NCBI GenBank assembly: GCA_018398585.1
Contig: JAGTTD010000019.1
Span: forward strand, 4,439,702 to 4,503,701
Reading direction: 5' to 3'
Source: Simmondsia chinensis
Taxonomy: Eukaryota; Streptophyta; Magnoliopsida; Caryophyllales; Simmondsiaceae
Length of the DNA stretch: 64,000 nt
This document shows positions 46,605-58,537 of the stretch, one piece after another; position 1 is the stretch's first letter; each line of letters starts with the position of its first letter. The position numbers and the translations under genes were made by a program. The notes under the pieces are model-generated. The model saw only the letters and a list, made by a program, of their open reading frames with translations. It was not told the DNA's origin and did not search any database.

Positions 46605-47305
46605 AAAAGTTTGCCAAATATTATTCTGAACTACTTCTTACATACGGCTGGGCAACTATTTTAGATCTTTGTTGTAAACGCGGGGGTTTAAACTTGTTTT
46701 GCCAATATTTTTTCAAATATTTGCATCCTAGTCTTAATATCGACACTTTTATTGCCAATGTCGATAACGACTTGCATAGTTTATTTTCTCAATATTCCCG
46801 TAAATTAGCGTCCAATAATCCTAGTACTGCTTCAGTAGGATCTTCCACACCTAGTGGAAGTAGTTCACATACGTCATATTCGTGGAAGCTGTTGGAGCAA
46901 TTTACGCCCACAGTAGCCCCTACGTCATGTGACGAGCTAGATTATTATTTGCAGACACCGTTGGTCTATATTTTCGGGCCGCTGGCCAACCCGTATTTTG
47001 ACCTTTTACAATGGTGGAATACAAACTAAACCCAGTATCCCGTGCTTTCCACCATGGCACGTGATATACTAAGTTGTCCGGTGTCTTCAGTAGCATCGGA
47101 GTGTGCTTTCAGTCTTGGTGGCCGGAACGAAGAGGGCGAAGCTATCGCTGTCAAGCTTGGTGATGTCCGTGTGCTTGAAGGATTGGCTGCTAGCTGAGGC
47201 AAGAGATCAACAGAGAATGAAGCTGGATTCATCGAGCGATGAAGAAGACGACCGTACCACTGATACGTCAAATGATGGCATAGAAACCCCCCCATGCGAC
47301 TGATA
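46605..47305 (+). pseudogene. hAT transposase, C-terminal part
   Basis: Continues the frame broken at 37700: FAKYYSELLLTYGWATILDLC, then a Ser/Thr linker and the hAT C-terminal dimerisation domain (DELDYYLQTP.., LLQWWNTN, YPVLSTMARDILSCPVSSVA, SECAFSLGGR). A TAA interrupts it after WWNTN, and a frameshift follows AFSLGGR, with CLKDWLLAEARDQQ in the next frame. Confidence 0.8.
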
Positions 47306-47777
47306 TCAATACTTTTGTATATCAATTATTTACTTTTAAATATTTACGTCAAAAGACAATCGCACCCCCTATACGTCAAACTTTGTATTTTTTGATAAAC
47401 AAATTTGTATTTTTAAATATTAGGCCCCAACTGCGTTGTATTTGTACTTGTTACGTTATTTGTTTACCATTATTTTTTTTGATAAGATATTTACCATTAC
47501 TTATTGTATATTTTATTTTATTACATATATTTAGCATTATTTTTTTTGAACATGTATATTTAGCATTATTAGTGCTTGAAAAAAAATGTATTTGTATCTC
47601 ATATTATTTATCAATGAATTACAATAATTTTAGTACAAAAGAACTTTGTATTATTTAAATTTTTTTTTTAATTCTATCAAAAAAGTGGGCCCGGCCCGGC
47701 CCGCACTGTAGCAGGCCCGGTCCTGGCCCTGGAGCCCCCTCGGCCCGACCCGGCCCGTGGCCACGACTAGCTGCAAG

Positions 47778-48536
47778 ATCCAAGCGGATATGCCCCTTCC
47801 CTTCGGCTACGAAGTTATGGCGGCCACGTGAATTTCACGTGCTCCCTTTATCAAATCGGCTTTTAATCTTTTATGTTTAGTGAAAATATGGAATAATCTG
47901 AACTCGGGTCATGGTTATCAAACTCCCAGTTCTAGTTTTATAATCTTATATTCCATAATATCACAATTATTAATCGACTGCAGCTTTAAGGAGAATTCGA
48001 TTTTGTAAAATCTTACGATCTACTAAGGAAAATGTTTTATTTGATAATTCTATGAAAATATTTAACTAATTTTAATACTAAGGACGATTATACTACATAT
48101 TATTACAATATTTTGATTCTCAATTCGATCCTATGATTCCAATTCGAAATACCATTACCTTAAATCTGCTCGGGGTCATCGACCCTTCCTCCTTCGACCT
48201 CTCTCAATCTTTGCATAAAATTTATTGGAGGCGTCAAAACATCAAGTGTTCCTGTGGTGACTCTGAAATTGTTAAATCATAAAACACTGCTACTAATGTA
48301 ATTCTTTTGCTTCCCATTGGCGTTGCATTTATGAGCTTAATATTATACTCGTCCTTGATTTTGCTTCGCGAGCCACTTCTGCCTTGAATTTCAAGGAATT
48401 TGGTTATTATTTGTTTAAAAATCTACTCTCTACTTCAGTTTAGGATATATAGACCAAATTTTTTCTTTAATTTATGTATGTTTACATTATATAAAATATT
48501 ATTTAACGATTATTTTCTAGTATTTTGGTTTTTTTT
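47778..48536. other. AT-rich spacer
   Basis: No gene recognised. Confidence 0.4.
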
Positions 48537-48958
48537 GGGGTAAATTTCAAAAAACCTCATGTTTTTTGCTTCAAAAATAGAAAACATCCTTCACAAATAA
48601 AAGCACTCATAAAACCCCCTCACTTTTAAAAATTTATCACTTAACCCCTTTGCAACTTATTTTTGACTATTTTGCCCTTAATGTTTAATTTTGTTTTTAG
48701 AAAAGGGTTTTATATTATTAGACAAAAAATAAATATTTTATATTTTTATATAAGTTCACAAGATAAAAAGTATTTTTAAAATTTTCAGAAAAAAATATTA
48801 TGAGATAAAATATATATATATATTTTTTGTTGAGGGGCAAAATGGTCAAAAAAAAGTTATTTGGGGGTAAAGTGAAAAATTTTTAAAAATTAGGAGGTTT
48901 AGTGAGGGGTTTTTTTGTTATTGAAGCACAAGTTAGGAGGATTTTCTGTAATTTACCC
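48537..48958. mobile_element. MITE with GGGTAAATT ends
   Basis: Left GGGGTAAATTTCAAAAAACC..TTGCTTCAA and right TTGAAGCACAAG..GTAATTTACCC are inverted repeats of about 40 bases. It is non-coding and bordered by T runs. It lies 15 bases left of the Copia LTR. Confidence 0.6.
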
Positions 48959-48973
48959 TTTTTTTATTATCGA

Positions 48974-49182
48974 TGTTAGATTTATAAATTAGAATGTAAT
49001 GGAATATATATCATTGCTTTTTTTGTGCAAAAGGTATACATATTATTAGGATAATATCTTTATCTTATTTATCTGTATATTTATCAGCCTAAGAGCTTTA
49101 TTGTACTTTCTCTCTATACTCATATTATTATATATACGCACCTCACAACCCTATTTGTATGCATTCCTAAACTATTCTCTCA
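48974..49182 (+). repeat. Copia 5' LTR
   Basis: 209 bases, TG..CA ends, PBS directly downstream. Confidence 0.7.
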
Positions 49183-49523
49183 CATGGTATCAGAGAATAG
49201 CTAACCCTAATTAAAATTCTCTCTCTCCCCCCCCCCCCCTCTTCTCAGCGGCCCCGCCTCCCGAGAAACCCTAACCCTAGCGCTGCCGTACACTAGCGGC
49301 GCCACCTCCTCTCTCTTCCCTTCCCAGTGGTTGTTCTGTGGCAAGCATAGTGTGATATATCTTGATTTAAACGGTGATCATGGCTGCTGCCCCTCCCTCC
49401 TCCTCCTCTCCACCGCCAATCGAACATGTCATCACCTCCTCCCTCGATGGCGTCTTGATACGGGTTAATCTAGGAAGGGTCGGTTTGCCCCTCGAAGATC
49501 AACTAAATGACGAAATTGAGAAG

Positions 49524-50662
49524 TGTTAAAATTTGGCTCCTAAATAGTTTAAACTATGTCCTAGTATAATGGCTAGAGAGAGCTAAGCTATTAGTCACAA
49601 ATCAGTTTTGGCGAATAAAACAAAAAATACTAAAATAAGAAATTTTACTTAAATCAAAACGTGCTTTGTATTTAAGTAAAATAAATTAAGTAAATATAAA
49701 AAATTAAATTAAAGTATTTTTTTTATTGTTGGGTTTGAGCCAAGCTTCCCAGGGAAGCTTTTTTTTCCCGTTTCATTTTGCCGCCCAGCAGTGCCATGTG
49801 TCGCATCCAAAGTGGTGGATCTTGCCGTTGAATCTGGGCCCTTCATTTTTGGTGCCTTTTGGACGGTTCAGATTGAAGGTACATGGATTTGTTTTTTGCT
49901 TATAAAAGGAGGGATTGAAGAGAGAGAAAAGTGTGGGTGTTCATTTTTGGGTCCTTTTAGGACCGGTTCTCTCTCTCCCCTCCATGTCCATCTTCAACCA
50001 TTTGTGGGGGTGTTCTTAGGGTTTGCCCTAGGGGTTTATGGTGCCAAAACTTAGCTGGTAAGGGAAGGGACTCGCCGGTGCTGGGAACCACGAAGGCGGA
50101 TCGTCTCGGGGATCTGGGATCGTGATGGTATAGCAGCTACCTGGCTCGGAGTTGGTAAATTTCTCTTACCTCTCTTTATATCTTTACTGATTTTTCGTTT
50201 GTAAAGGGTTGTATAAAGAGAGGTTTGTAACTAATGGCTTAGGTATTTGATGTTGAAAGCGCCTTGTACCATTACTCGGTTGTATTCTTTGAATGATTAA
50301 TAAAATAGAGCTCTCTAGTGGTAGGGGGGACCGTGGAGTAGGCCATTTAGGGTTGAACCACGTTAAAATCGTGTGTACTATCTTTATTTCGTTGTTGTCT
50401 TCTATCGTTGCATGTCATCTCGAATCAAAGCTTAGAGTCTCAGTTTAAAGACCACCATTTTACAAGATCCGAAAATGAACTAAGTTATTGTTGAAGTTAA
50501 AACCAGGTTTAACGAGATAACCTAAAAATAGTAAAGTTAAAACGACGGGTTTTGAACTTAGGCTGTAAAGAGGTTAGGTTTTATCATATCAACTTTAACA
50601 AGAGTGTTTTGAGAACTTTAATTCGTTAGAAATTGGTTCTAGAACTCTGAAGAACACCAACA
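49524..50662 (+). repeat. Solo Copia LTR nested in another LTR
   Basis: Begins TGTTAAAATTTGGCTCC and ends GAACACCAACA. It is colinear with the LTR at 26238-27469 (AAGCTTCCCAGGGAAGC, TATAAAAGGAGGGATTGAAG, GTGGTAGGGGGGACCGTGG). The flanking duplication is AGAAG (49519-49523 and 50663-50667). The partner LTR at 53113-53420 shows the uninterrupted sequence AAATTGAGAAGAATAAGAG. Confidence 0.9.
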
Positions 50663-50905
50663 AGAAGAATAAGAGAGAAGAAGAAGAGAAAGAGGGAGGG
50701 AGAAGGAGAAGAATATGTTAGGAGGAGAAGAATGTATTTCATTCACTAGCATCCCTTCTTACAAGTACAAGGATAGCTTTTATACAAATATTCAACCAAC
50801 TCAACAACCAAGATTGTCATATTAACTAACAAAGATGCTCACCAACTAAGTAAAGAAGCTTATCTAATCATGTAATTCCTTCTATAGAACAATTATACTG
50901 AATCA

Positions 50906-53112
50906 ATAGCCTCCCCTTGAACAATACCCTTGTCCTCATGGGTGCAAGTCGAAGCATTACCCCTCTTGGGTCAAATATTATGGGTACCAATTGTAAGTCT
51001 ACAAAAGAAATAAAATGAAGCGTAAATGGAAAAAATTGGACAAGTCTAATACAATATTTTTATCCCTAGATCTAGTCCAAGAGGTAAAAGTAAAAGTTGG
51101 GCCAAAAATAGGTAAAGTTTGGCCTATGAAGTAAAAAACATGGGAATAGCAAAGAGGAATATGATGGTAATTGTTTGATATCTGGAGGGCATATTGGTAG
51201 TTTTTCCTTGCTCTCATTCCCATCTGAAATCTCAGCCAGTGGGTCATTCTATTAACTTGCACCTTCTGTGGCCACGCATCCACCTTTGGCGGTGATGACC
51301 TTGGCCTAGCCAGCTCTTGGCGGACATCATCAACCTTCAACAGCCCAATCACTTCCATTGCTGAAGTTAATCGAAACCCTAGCGACGGTGGTAGCCTTGT
51401 CAACTTGCTCAGCCTCTGTTCGAACAATGACAGTTTTAGTGAGTTTCTCTCCACATTTGCCACCATCATCTTCATCGGTACCTCTGTTGGAACCACCTTC
51501 ATTGCCGTCCTCTTTACTGGCGTCGTCTTTACCTTCACCATCATCGGCCTTTTCTCAGCCTCCTTTGACATCATCGTTGCCGGTATACCCACCGCGACCA
51601 CTGTCAGGGTCATCATTGATGGTTCCTCACTTCATATGTCTCCGGTTTTCTCCTTTACTGGCACTTCGACTACGACCTCCTTGTGGCTCGAGTTCTTGAC
51701 TTCTATTGGAGGTCCTGATGATAAATCGGTCATCTCCACCTCGATCTTGATTGGTGCTGGGGATTCTGGAGTCTCCTCAACCAAGTCTCTCGTAATTGTT
51801 GAGGTAATTTGCTCCAATTTTACACAAATTCTAGAGCGTTCTTGCATCTCATCAAGTTATGCCATTTTCTTTAAGAATTGCGCATGTATTTTGGCAATTG
51901 CAATTGGATCAAATGCCATGTTGATCTTCTTCCTGATGCTGAGCATCAAGACTTTCAATGAATTGATATTTCACCCGCAGATCAGAGAATCGAAAGGCTC
52001 TGAGACCAATGATACGGGTTAATTTAGGAGGGGTTGGGTTGCCCCTCGAAGACCAACGAAGTAATGAGATTGAGAAGAAGGGAGGGAGAGAGAGAATCAA
52101 GAATTGGAGGGAGAAGAGAAGTAGTAACTTGTATTATCGTTCAAACATAATTCGCTACATACATTTCAAGGCTATTTTTATGAATTGCTAACTAATACAA
52201 CCAACTAACATAGCCACCTAACTAACCTAATTACTTACAATTCCAATGCAAAACTTATATTTAACTGGGTATGGCGTTCGCGACGGCGCATGTTTAACGC
52301 CCAATGGTGGCTCGTGGTGGACTACAAGCGGCGGCACTCGGTGGTAGATAGGCGGCATCAACATCTTCGCTCTCTCGCAGTGGTGGCTCGGGTTCGACAA
52401 GACTCTTCGCGATCTCAACCTCTGTCCTAACGGTAGTGAAGTCACCTTCCCCATTGAAGTGCAATGGTCCCCGGCGGTGCTGGATGACCTTGTTGTGGTG
52501 GTCACCTTCTTCACTTCGACCACTTCCGTATTTCGCTCATTTAATTCGACCAAGACTTCGACCTGTCCAAACATCACCTCGTCGAACCCAGCTGGTGTCT
52601 CCGGCATCTCGGTGTTGAGGGGAACGCCGTCTTCCTCCTCCAATTTCAGCTCCAGTGATTCCGGCTTGCGGTCTTCATTTGCGGTAGGCGTTGGTATGTT
52701 CTTGACCAGATCTTAGGCAATTATTGAGGTAATTTGTTCTGATTTACCAATGCTTACAGATTTCTTTGTCATTGTCACCACCATCTTTGTTGTTGATTTT
52801 TCCTTGGTCACAACATCAATTTTTTTTCTTTATTGATCAGTTCATTAGTTTTTCTGTATGACTTAACCAATTTTTCCAGCCATGGATCCAATTTAAGATC
52901 CTTGAGATCCATCCTCTGACATTGCTCAATGAATGCCGCTCCTCGGCCTCTTAAATATTCGACTATTCAATTGTTTTGTTCTAAACTCAAATTGACTGTT
53001 ATTTCTACTGCTTTGTGTTTCATATCTTCAAATATTTGATTGTTTTGCTCCGCGCTCACAGCCATGGCATGCCTCCTCCATAGGTCGAGAGGGTCAGGAT
53101 GCTCTGATACCA
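50906..53112 (-). pseudogene. Interior of the nonautonomous element
   Basis: Minus-strand frames at 51616-50999 and 52643-52227 contain low-complexity T/V/K-rich sequence, and the starts after each PBS (52980-52900, 51990-51850) look like Gypsy-type gag leaders. Two related halves are separated by the extra LTR-like segment, so the interior may be a tandem or recombined product. No enzyme domain is recognisable. Confidence 0.45.
52010..52250 (-). repeat. Third, diverged LTR-like segment
   Basis: Starts TGATACGGGTTAATTTAGG and keeps GTTGCCCCTCGAAGACCAAC, as in the flanking LTRs, but diverges further right. GGCTCTGAGACCAA just to its left is a mutated PBS in reverse complement. Confidence 0.55.
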
Positions 53113-56100
53113 ATGATACGGGTTAATCTAGGAAGGGTCGGTTTGCCCCTCGAAGATCAACTAAATGACGAAATTGAGAAGAATAAGAGAGAAGAAGAAG
53201 AGAATAAGGGAGGGAGAAGGAGAAGAATTTGTTAGGGAGAAGAAGAATGTATTTCATTTACTAGCATCCCTTCTTACAAGTACAAGGATAGCTTTTATAC
53301 AAGTATTCAACCAACTCAACAACCAAGATTCTCATACTAACTAACTAAGATGCTCACCAACTAACTAAAGAAGCTTATCTAATCATGTAATTCCTTCTAT
53401 AGAACAATTATACTGTATCACGTCTCCCATGACCGATCTTCCCTGGCAACCGATCTTCAGCCTCCCAACACCACCCAACTTCGGGTCTATGCCTCCCCCT
53501 ACCTTGACATCCCTCTTCCCGGCCTCAAGCATTGGCCCTTCCTACCCACTCTCCAATTTTTCAATAGATTATCCTAGCTCCCAATACAATTACTAAACCG
53601 CTCTTCCCTCTTCTTTCCCTGGCTCGTCATATACGCAGCCACCCGTATTCCCCACGGTTCCCCTACCACATCCTCTATTACGAGCCTTGTTACAGTTAAG
53701 CTTGAAAACCCTACTAACTACACCGCTTGGAGAGAGCAGGTCTCCATGCTACTACGTGCCCATCATCTTATGGGCTTTGTTGATGGTTCCTTTCCCTACC
53801 CTCCCTCCCAAATACAAACACCAACTGATACCTTCATATCTAATCCTGACTATCAAGCCTGGCCTTGTGTTGACCAAAGTATTCGAGCTTGTTTATCTGC
53901 TTCTCTTGCCCGTCCTGTTCTCAATGATATCATTCTTCACCCCACCTCCAAATATATGTGGGATGTACTAGCCAAAAGATTTCAGGACCACTCTCCAGCC
54001 AAAGAATTTGACCTACACTCCCAACTGGTTACCGTGCGCAAAGATAACAAGACCATGACTACATATCTTACTGAACTTAAAGCAATAGCTAATGACCTAG
54101 CAGCCATTGATTCCCTGGTCTCCAATCAAGAATTAATGCACTATGCTCTCTTTGGCCTTCCACCAGAATATGCCGCTTTCAATACCTTCACTCGCCAGTC
54201 CTCACGCGATCTCCCGTTTGAGCGGCTAAAGACAGCTCTATTGGATGAAGAAGCTGCTCTATCTCGGATTCGTGCTCGGTCCACCATGGACCATGCACTT
54301 GCCCTAGCTGCCTTGGGTCATGCACCGGACCATGCAAGCAACAATTGGGGTCGTGGGCGTAAGGGTCGTGGTAGGCACTCCAACCGCCAAGGATCTCAAG
54401 GAGGGCGAACACAGGTACCGCACCACCACCACCGCAACCGTGGGTCCGCAATGCAGGTTATGTCCCTCGTCTGCCTCAAGAAGGCTGGGCCTCTTATTCT
54501 GTCAGATTTATCAAGGTGGTCATACTGCCTCACTTTGCCCACATCGCTATGTCAATTCTGATCTCTCTCATTCCCTCTGTGCCATGTTAGTCACTAATTC
54601 TGATGATCCTACACGGTACCCTGACTCAGGCGCGTCTTACCATATGACTTCTAACCCTGGTATTTTGAAAAATATTTCTCCTTACACTGGTTTTCAATCT
54701 ATTCAAGTTGGCAATGATCACTACTACCTGTAACACATGTTGGTTCCTCTAAACTGCATGCTCCCTCGCGTAATCTTGTGCTTCCTAAAGTGTTTTTGGT
54801 TCCTGGTCTTACAATCTTTTTTCTATGAAACAACTCTATCGTGATAATGACTGTAGTGTTGAGTTTAATTCTTCCTCATTTTGTGTAAAGGACAAAGCTA
54901 CAGGGATGCCCATCCTCAAGACACTCAGTAATGGACCACTTTACGGCTTCTCTCCACACCCCACAAGACTCGTTGCAAAGACCGCTCCTGCAGACTTATG
55001 GCACAGGCGCTTAGGCCATCTAGGTCATTCCGTTTTTGATGTTTTACGCAATCGTTCTTTACTTAACTCTAGTTCTGGTTGTAGTTCTATTAAACATTGT
55101 CATGCCTGTTGTTTAGGCAAATCGCGTCGTTTACCTTTTACTCGTGTTTTACATACTACAACTTCTCCTTTACAATTAATTCATTCTGATGTTTGGCAAT
55201 CTCCAGTTCGGTCTAGTTCTGCTTTGCGATATTATGTTTTATTTATTGATGATTACTCGCGCTTTACTTGGCTTTATCCAATGCAATGGAAAGACGAAGT
55301 CTACTCCATCATTTCTGACTTTAAAGTTTTTGTTGAAAATCAATTTAATACTACTATCAAGTGCTTTCAAATTGATGGAGGCCATGAGTTCGAAAACAAG
55401 CCCATGGCTGCTCTTTGTCGCACTTATGGCATACACTTTTGTTTTTCATGTCCTGATACTCCACAACAAAATGGGATGGCGGAGCGTAAGCATCAACATG
55501 TAAGTGAAATAGTACGGACCCTAATTTTTCAGGCGTAATTACCTTATGAGTTTTGGGCTGATGCTGCTTGTACTGCACGTTTTATCATAAATCAATTGCC
55601 TACTCCACTTTTGCATAACTTATCTCCTTGTGAAAGGCTTTTTAACCAAGCGCCCAATTATAATGTTTTTCGGGGTCTTTGGGTGTGCTTGTTATCCTAA
55701 CATCACATCTCATACTGCTCATAAATTAGCCCCTCGCTCCATGCCCTGCGTGTTTCTCGGGTATGCTACACTATATAAGGGCTATCGTTGTCTGAATCCT
55801 ACTATGGGTCGTGTTCATGTTAGCCGTCATGTTCATTTTGTTTAAGACATTTTTCCCAATAGGGATCTAGTTTCTAGTTGCACCGCGTCGCCAAGTAGTA
55901 CCCTTTTGGAAGTTCCTCTTCCACTTCCCCCCTCCTTTGGAGGACCTACACTTGCCTCTCCCAATGTGCCGCTCGGGCCTGCTCCATCTGGTGCAGTTCC
56001 CGAGGTTCCTTGTCCCAATCTCCCTTCAACCCCTACGGTCCCCACGGATGTCAATGACACCGTGGGCCCCTTGGCTTCTCCCACCACACCTATCACATCA

Positions 56101-57532
56101 TCAGGTAGCTCCCAGTTGGCCTCGGTTGATGCCTCTGGGCTCTCTCCTATCCCGCACACTATGGCACCTCTCTGCCGCCCCCCGGTTCTGTCAATTGAAC
56201 CAGCTTCGGCCTCCGAGGATGCCCCTCTAGTGAATGGTTGTCATCCCATGCGCACCCATCTCAAGGATAGGATACGTAAGTCCAAGCACATTCTTTCTCT
56301 CAACTCTGTTGTGGTGGTCCCGAAACCCACGTGTTTTTCTCAAGCTGTTAAAAACCCACAATGGCAAAAGGCCATGGCTGAGGAATTTAATGCACTTATT
56401 CAAAATCAAACACGGGAACTCGTACCCCCTTCCCCTTCTTAAAATGTTGTTGGGAGCACATGGAAATACAAGGTCACATATAAACCATATGGCTCCGTTG
56501 ATCGCTTCAAGGCTCGCCTTGTTGCATAAGGAATTCACCAGCGTGAAGGCCTTGATTATTTTGAAACATTTACCCCGGTTTTAAACCCACTACCATCCGG
56601 TTTATTCTTGCCCTTGCTGTCACCAACTCTTGGTTGATGTCAAAAATGCGTTTTTACACGGTTTTCTTAATGAAGAGGTATACATGCGTCAACCTCCTAG
56701 GTTCATACACCCTAAGTATCCCATGCATGTATGCCGCCTGCGAAAGGCCTCATATGGTCTAAAACAGGCACCTCAGGCTTGGTTTCACAGGTTCAGCACG
56801 TTCCTTTATAGTCTAGAGTTCTATTGTAGTAAGGTGGATCCTTCCCTCTTCATTCATCGCTCACCTTCTAGCATTGTGTGTCTTTTACAGTATGTCGATG
56901 ATATTATACTTACTGGCTCAAACTTGGCTCTTCTAACCAAATTGACCGCCTCACTGTCTTCCCAATTTGCATTGAAAGACCTTGGCTCGCTTCACTACTT
57001 CCTCGGTATTGAAGCTCACCGCTCCCGCCATGGTCTGTTCCATTTGCAACATAAGTACACCTTAGACCTACTTAGCAAGCATGACATGCTTGAAGCCAAA
57101 CCTGTTCAGACTCCCATACTTGCCCAGGCCCAACCTTCTGCAACCGAAGGCGAATTGCTTGCGGATCCCACTGAGTTCTGTAGTGCCGTTGGTGCGCTTC
57201 AGTACCTCACTATTACTCGACCTAACATCTCTTTTGAGGTCAACCGTGTGTCTCAATACATGCATGCTCCGACGACTTCTCATTGGCAACTGGTGAAACG
57301 TATTCTTCGATACCTTAAGCTCACTTTTGATCATGGCCTTACCATCACCCCTGGCTCCTACACATCTGTTACTACCTATGTTGATGCTGATTGGGGGCGT
57401 GCCCTGACACACGCCGTTTTACTACTGGTTTTGCTCTCTTTCTTGGTCCAAATCTGATCTCTTGGTGTGCCAAAAAGCAACCCACGGTTGCTAAGTCTAT
57501 CCCTGAATCCGAATACCTCGCTCACTACAACA

Positions 57533-57700
57533 AAAAAGGGTAATTCTCGGCGCATAATTATCGGCCTTTATACAAACGTCGAGAAATCTCGGCTTTTAAA
57601 TGCGTCCAGACAAAGCGTCGAAAATTCTCGGCGATTTTAAACGACGCAAAAAATATCGGCGTTTATAAGCGCCGAGAATCTCGTCGGGTATATATACCCC
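57533..57700 (+). promoter_or_regulatory. CACTA terminal repeat, subterminal repeats and TATA
   Basis: The terminal CACTACAACAAAAAA is followed by at least five short units built on TCGGCG or its complement in both orientations. In En/Spm elements such units bind TNPA (established). TATATATA lies near 57690, then a CCCTAA-rich leader. Confidence 0.6.
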
Positions 57701-57720
57701 CAACAAACCCTAACCCTCAT

Positions 57721-58537
57721 TTGCTCACGTTCGTCACCGTCGTCTCTCACCCTCACCTCCCGCAAACCCTAACCCTCGTCTCTCACTGTCGTCTCTCACC
57801 CTCGTATCCCACCCTCACCCTCACCCTCGCCGCCACGTTCGTCTCTCACCCTCACCTCCCGATTTCCAACCTCGTCGCCTCTCACCGTCGCCGCCGGCGT
57901 TCGCCTCTCACTCTCACCTTCCGATTTCGCAGTTGCTTTTGCTTTGCTGTTAGTATGTGATGTCCTTGCCCTAGTTTCGGTTTTTATTTTTATTAGACTG
58001 CTTATTTTTCTACAAGTGTTATATCATTTGAGTTGGTTGAAGTAGTTGTATTATAGTTTTGTATTATCGCCGTTTCACACTTTCCCCTGCTTCATGCGCA
58101 TCCTTAATGCTATGGTTCGAATGATTCTATCCTTGCATCTCATCATTTGAATTGATTAATACAAAAGATTGTTGTTTTGACGAAATTCTTGTGTTACTGT
58201 GTTTGATTGATGTTTAAAATTATGTGTTGGTGGCGCTTGTGAGTTCAATTTGTTAATGTCAGGGAGATTAGATATCGATTTCATAATTTTTAAATTTGGA
58301 AAAATAAAACTTTGTTGTTATATCCCTCGTTTAGATGGATCCTTCACATTAGAGGATTAAAATTGATTATAAGGAACTCATGTATCTTACTTTAATTTCT
58401 AACTTCTCCTAAGTCCCATTAATTATTTGTTTTTGTATTTGTATATATTTTGATTGGTTGATTAAATATTTGTCTTATGAACTCTATCTTTTTTCAATTT
58501 TTAGGTAATTTGATTGCACTACTTAATATTTAGAGAT
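57721..58537 (+). other. CACTA leader, probably with an intron
   Basis: C-rich leader with CTCTCACC repeats to about 57955, then AT-rich DNA ending in TTTTTCAATTTTTAG (58504), a plausible 3' splice site before the TNP2 ATG. Confidence 0.4.

Larger units (their letters stand above)
37202..47769 (+). mobile_element. hAT transposon, host of a nested Gypsy element
   Basis: The terminal repeats TAGTGGTGGCCA (left) and TGGCCACGACTA (right) are inverted copies at 11 of 12 positions, followed inward by GGGCC-rich subterminal DNA on both sides. The flanks GCTGCAAA (37194-37201) and GCTGCAAG (47770-47777) form an 8-bp target duplication with one mismatch, as hAT transposases produce. Without the 8.9-kb Gypsy insertion the element is about 1.66 kb and contains only the C-terminal half of a transposase, so it is a deletion derivative. 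Confidence 0.85.
49456..53420 (-). mobile_element. Nonautonomous LTR element inserted in Copia gag
   Basis: Bounded by CGTCT (49451-49455 and 53421-53425) with ends TGATAC and GTATCA. On the minus strand the 5' LTR is 53420-53113 (308 bases), followed by PBS TTGGTATCAGAGC, and the 3' LTR is 50905-49456, which carries an 1139-base solo LTR; without it the LTR is 306 bases. A polypurine run CAAGGGGAGGCTA precedes the 3' LTR. A third, diverged LTR-like segment with its own PBS-like sequence lies at about 52010-52250. The interior has gag-like scraps but no protease, RT or integrase. Confidence 0.75.
48974..57532 (+). mobile_element. Copia element interrupted by two other transposons
   Basis: The LTR at 48974-49182 (TGTTAGATTT..TTCTCTCA) is followed by the PBS TGGTATCAGAGA at 49185. 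Gag begins at 49380, is split by the insertion at 49456-53420, and gag-pol continues to 57532, where a CACTA transposon enters the RNase H domain. The right LTR, if present, is beyond the window. Confidence 0.85.
49380..57532 (+). pseudogene. Copia gag-pol polyprotein, broken
   Basis: Gag N-terminus MAAAPPSSSSPP.. at 49380-49455, resuming at 53421. Gag domain at 53690-54450 (NPTNYTAWREQV, MWDVLAKRFQDHS, a UBN2-type gag). Zinc knuckle remnant and protease (YPDSGASYHMT) about 54530-54660. Pre-integrase zinc finger (DLWHRRLGHLG..CHACCLGK) and integrase (LIHSDVWQSP, FQIDGGHEF, TPQQNGMAERK) 54825-55538. Linker 55860-56440. RT 56445-57200 (VDVKNAFLHGFLNEEVYM, catalytic YVDDIIL near 56896). RNase H start (YVDADWG near 57378), truncated by CACTA. 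Stops and frameshifts occur near 53575, 54480, 54732, 55538, 55660, 55843, 56440 and 57398. Confidence 0.85.

Noticed and set aside
51358..52022. Ser/Thr-rich plus-strand proteins of 113 and 205 codons
   Set aside because: They lie antisense within the nonautonomous LTR element and show only low-complexity sequence.
57700..57800. Telomere-like CCCTAA repeats
   Set aside because: Only scattered AAACCCTAACCC units in a transposon leader, not an array.
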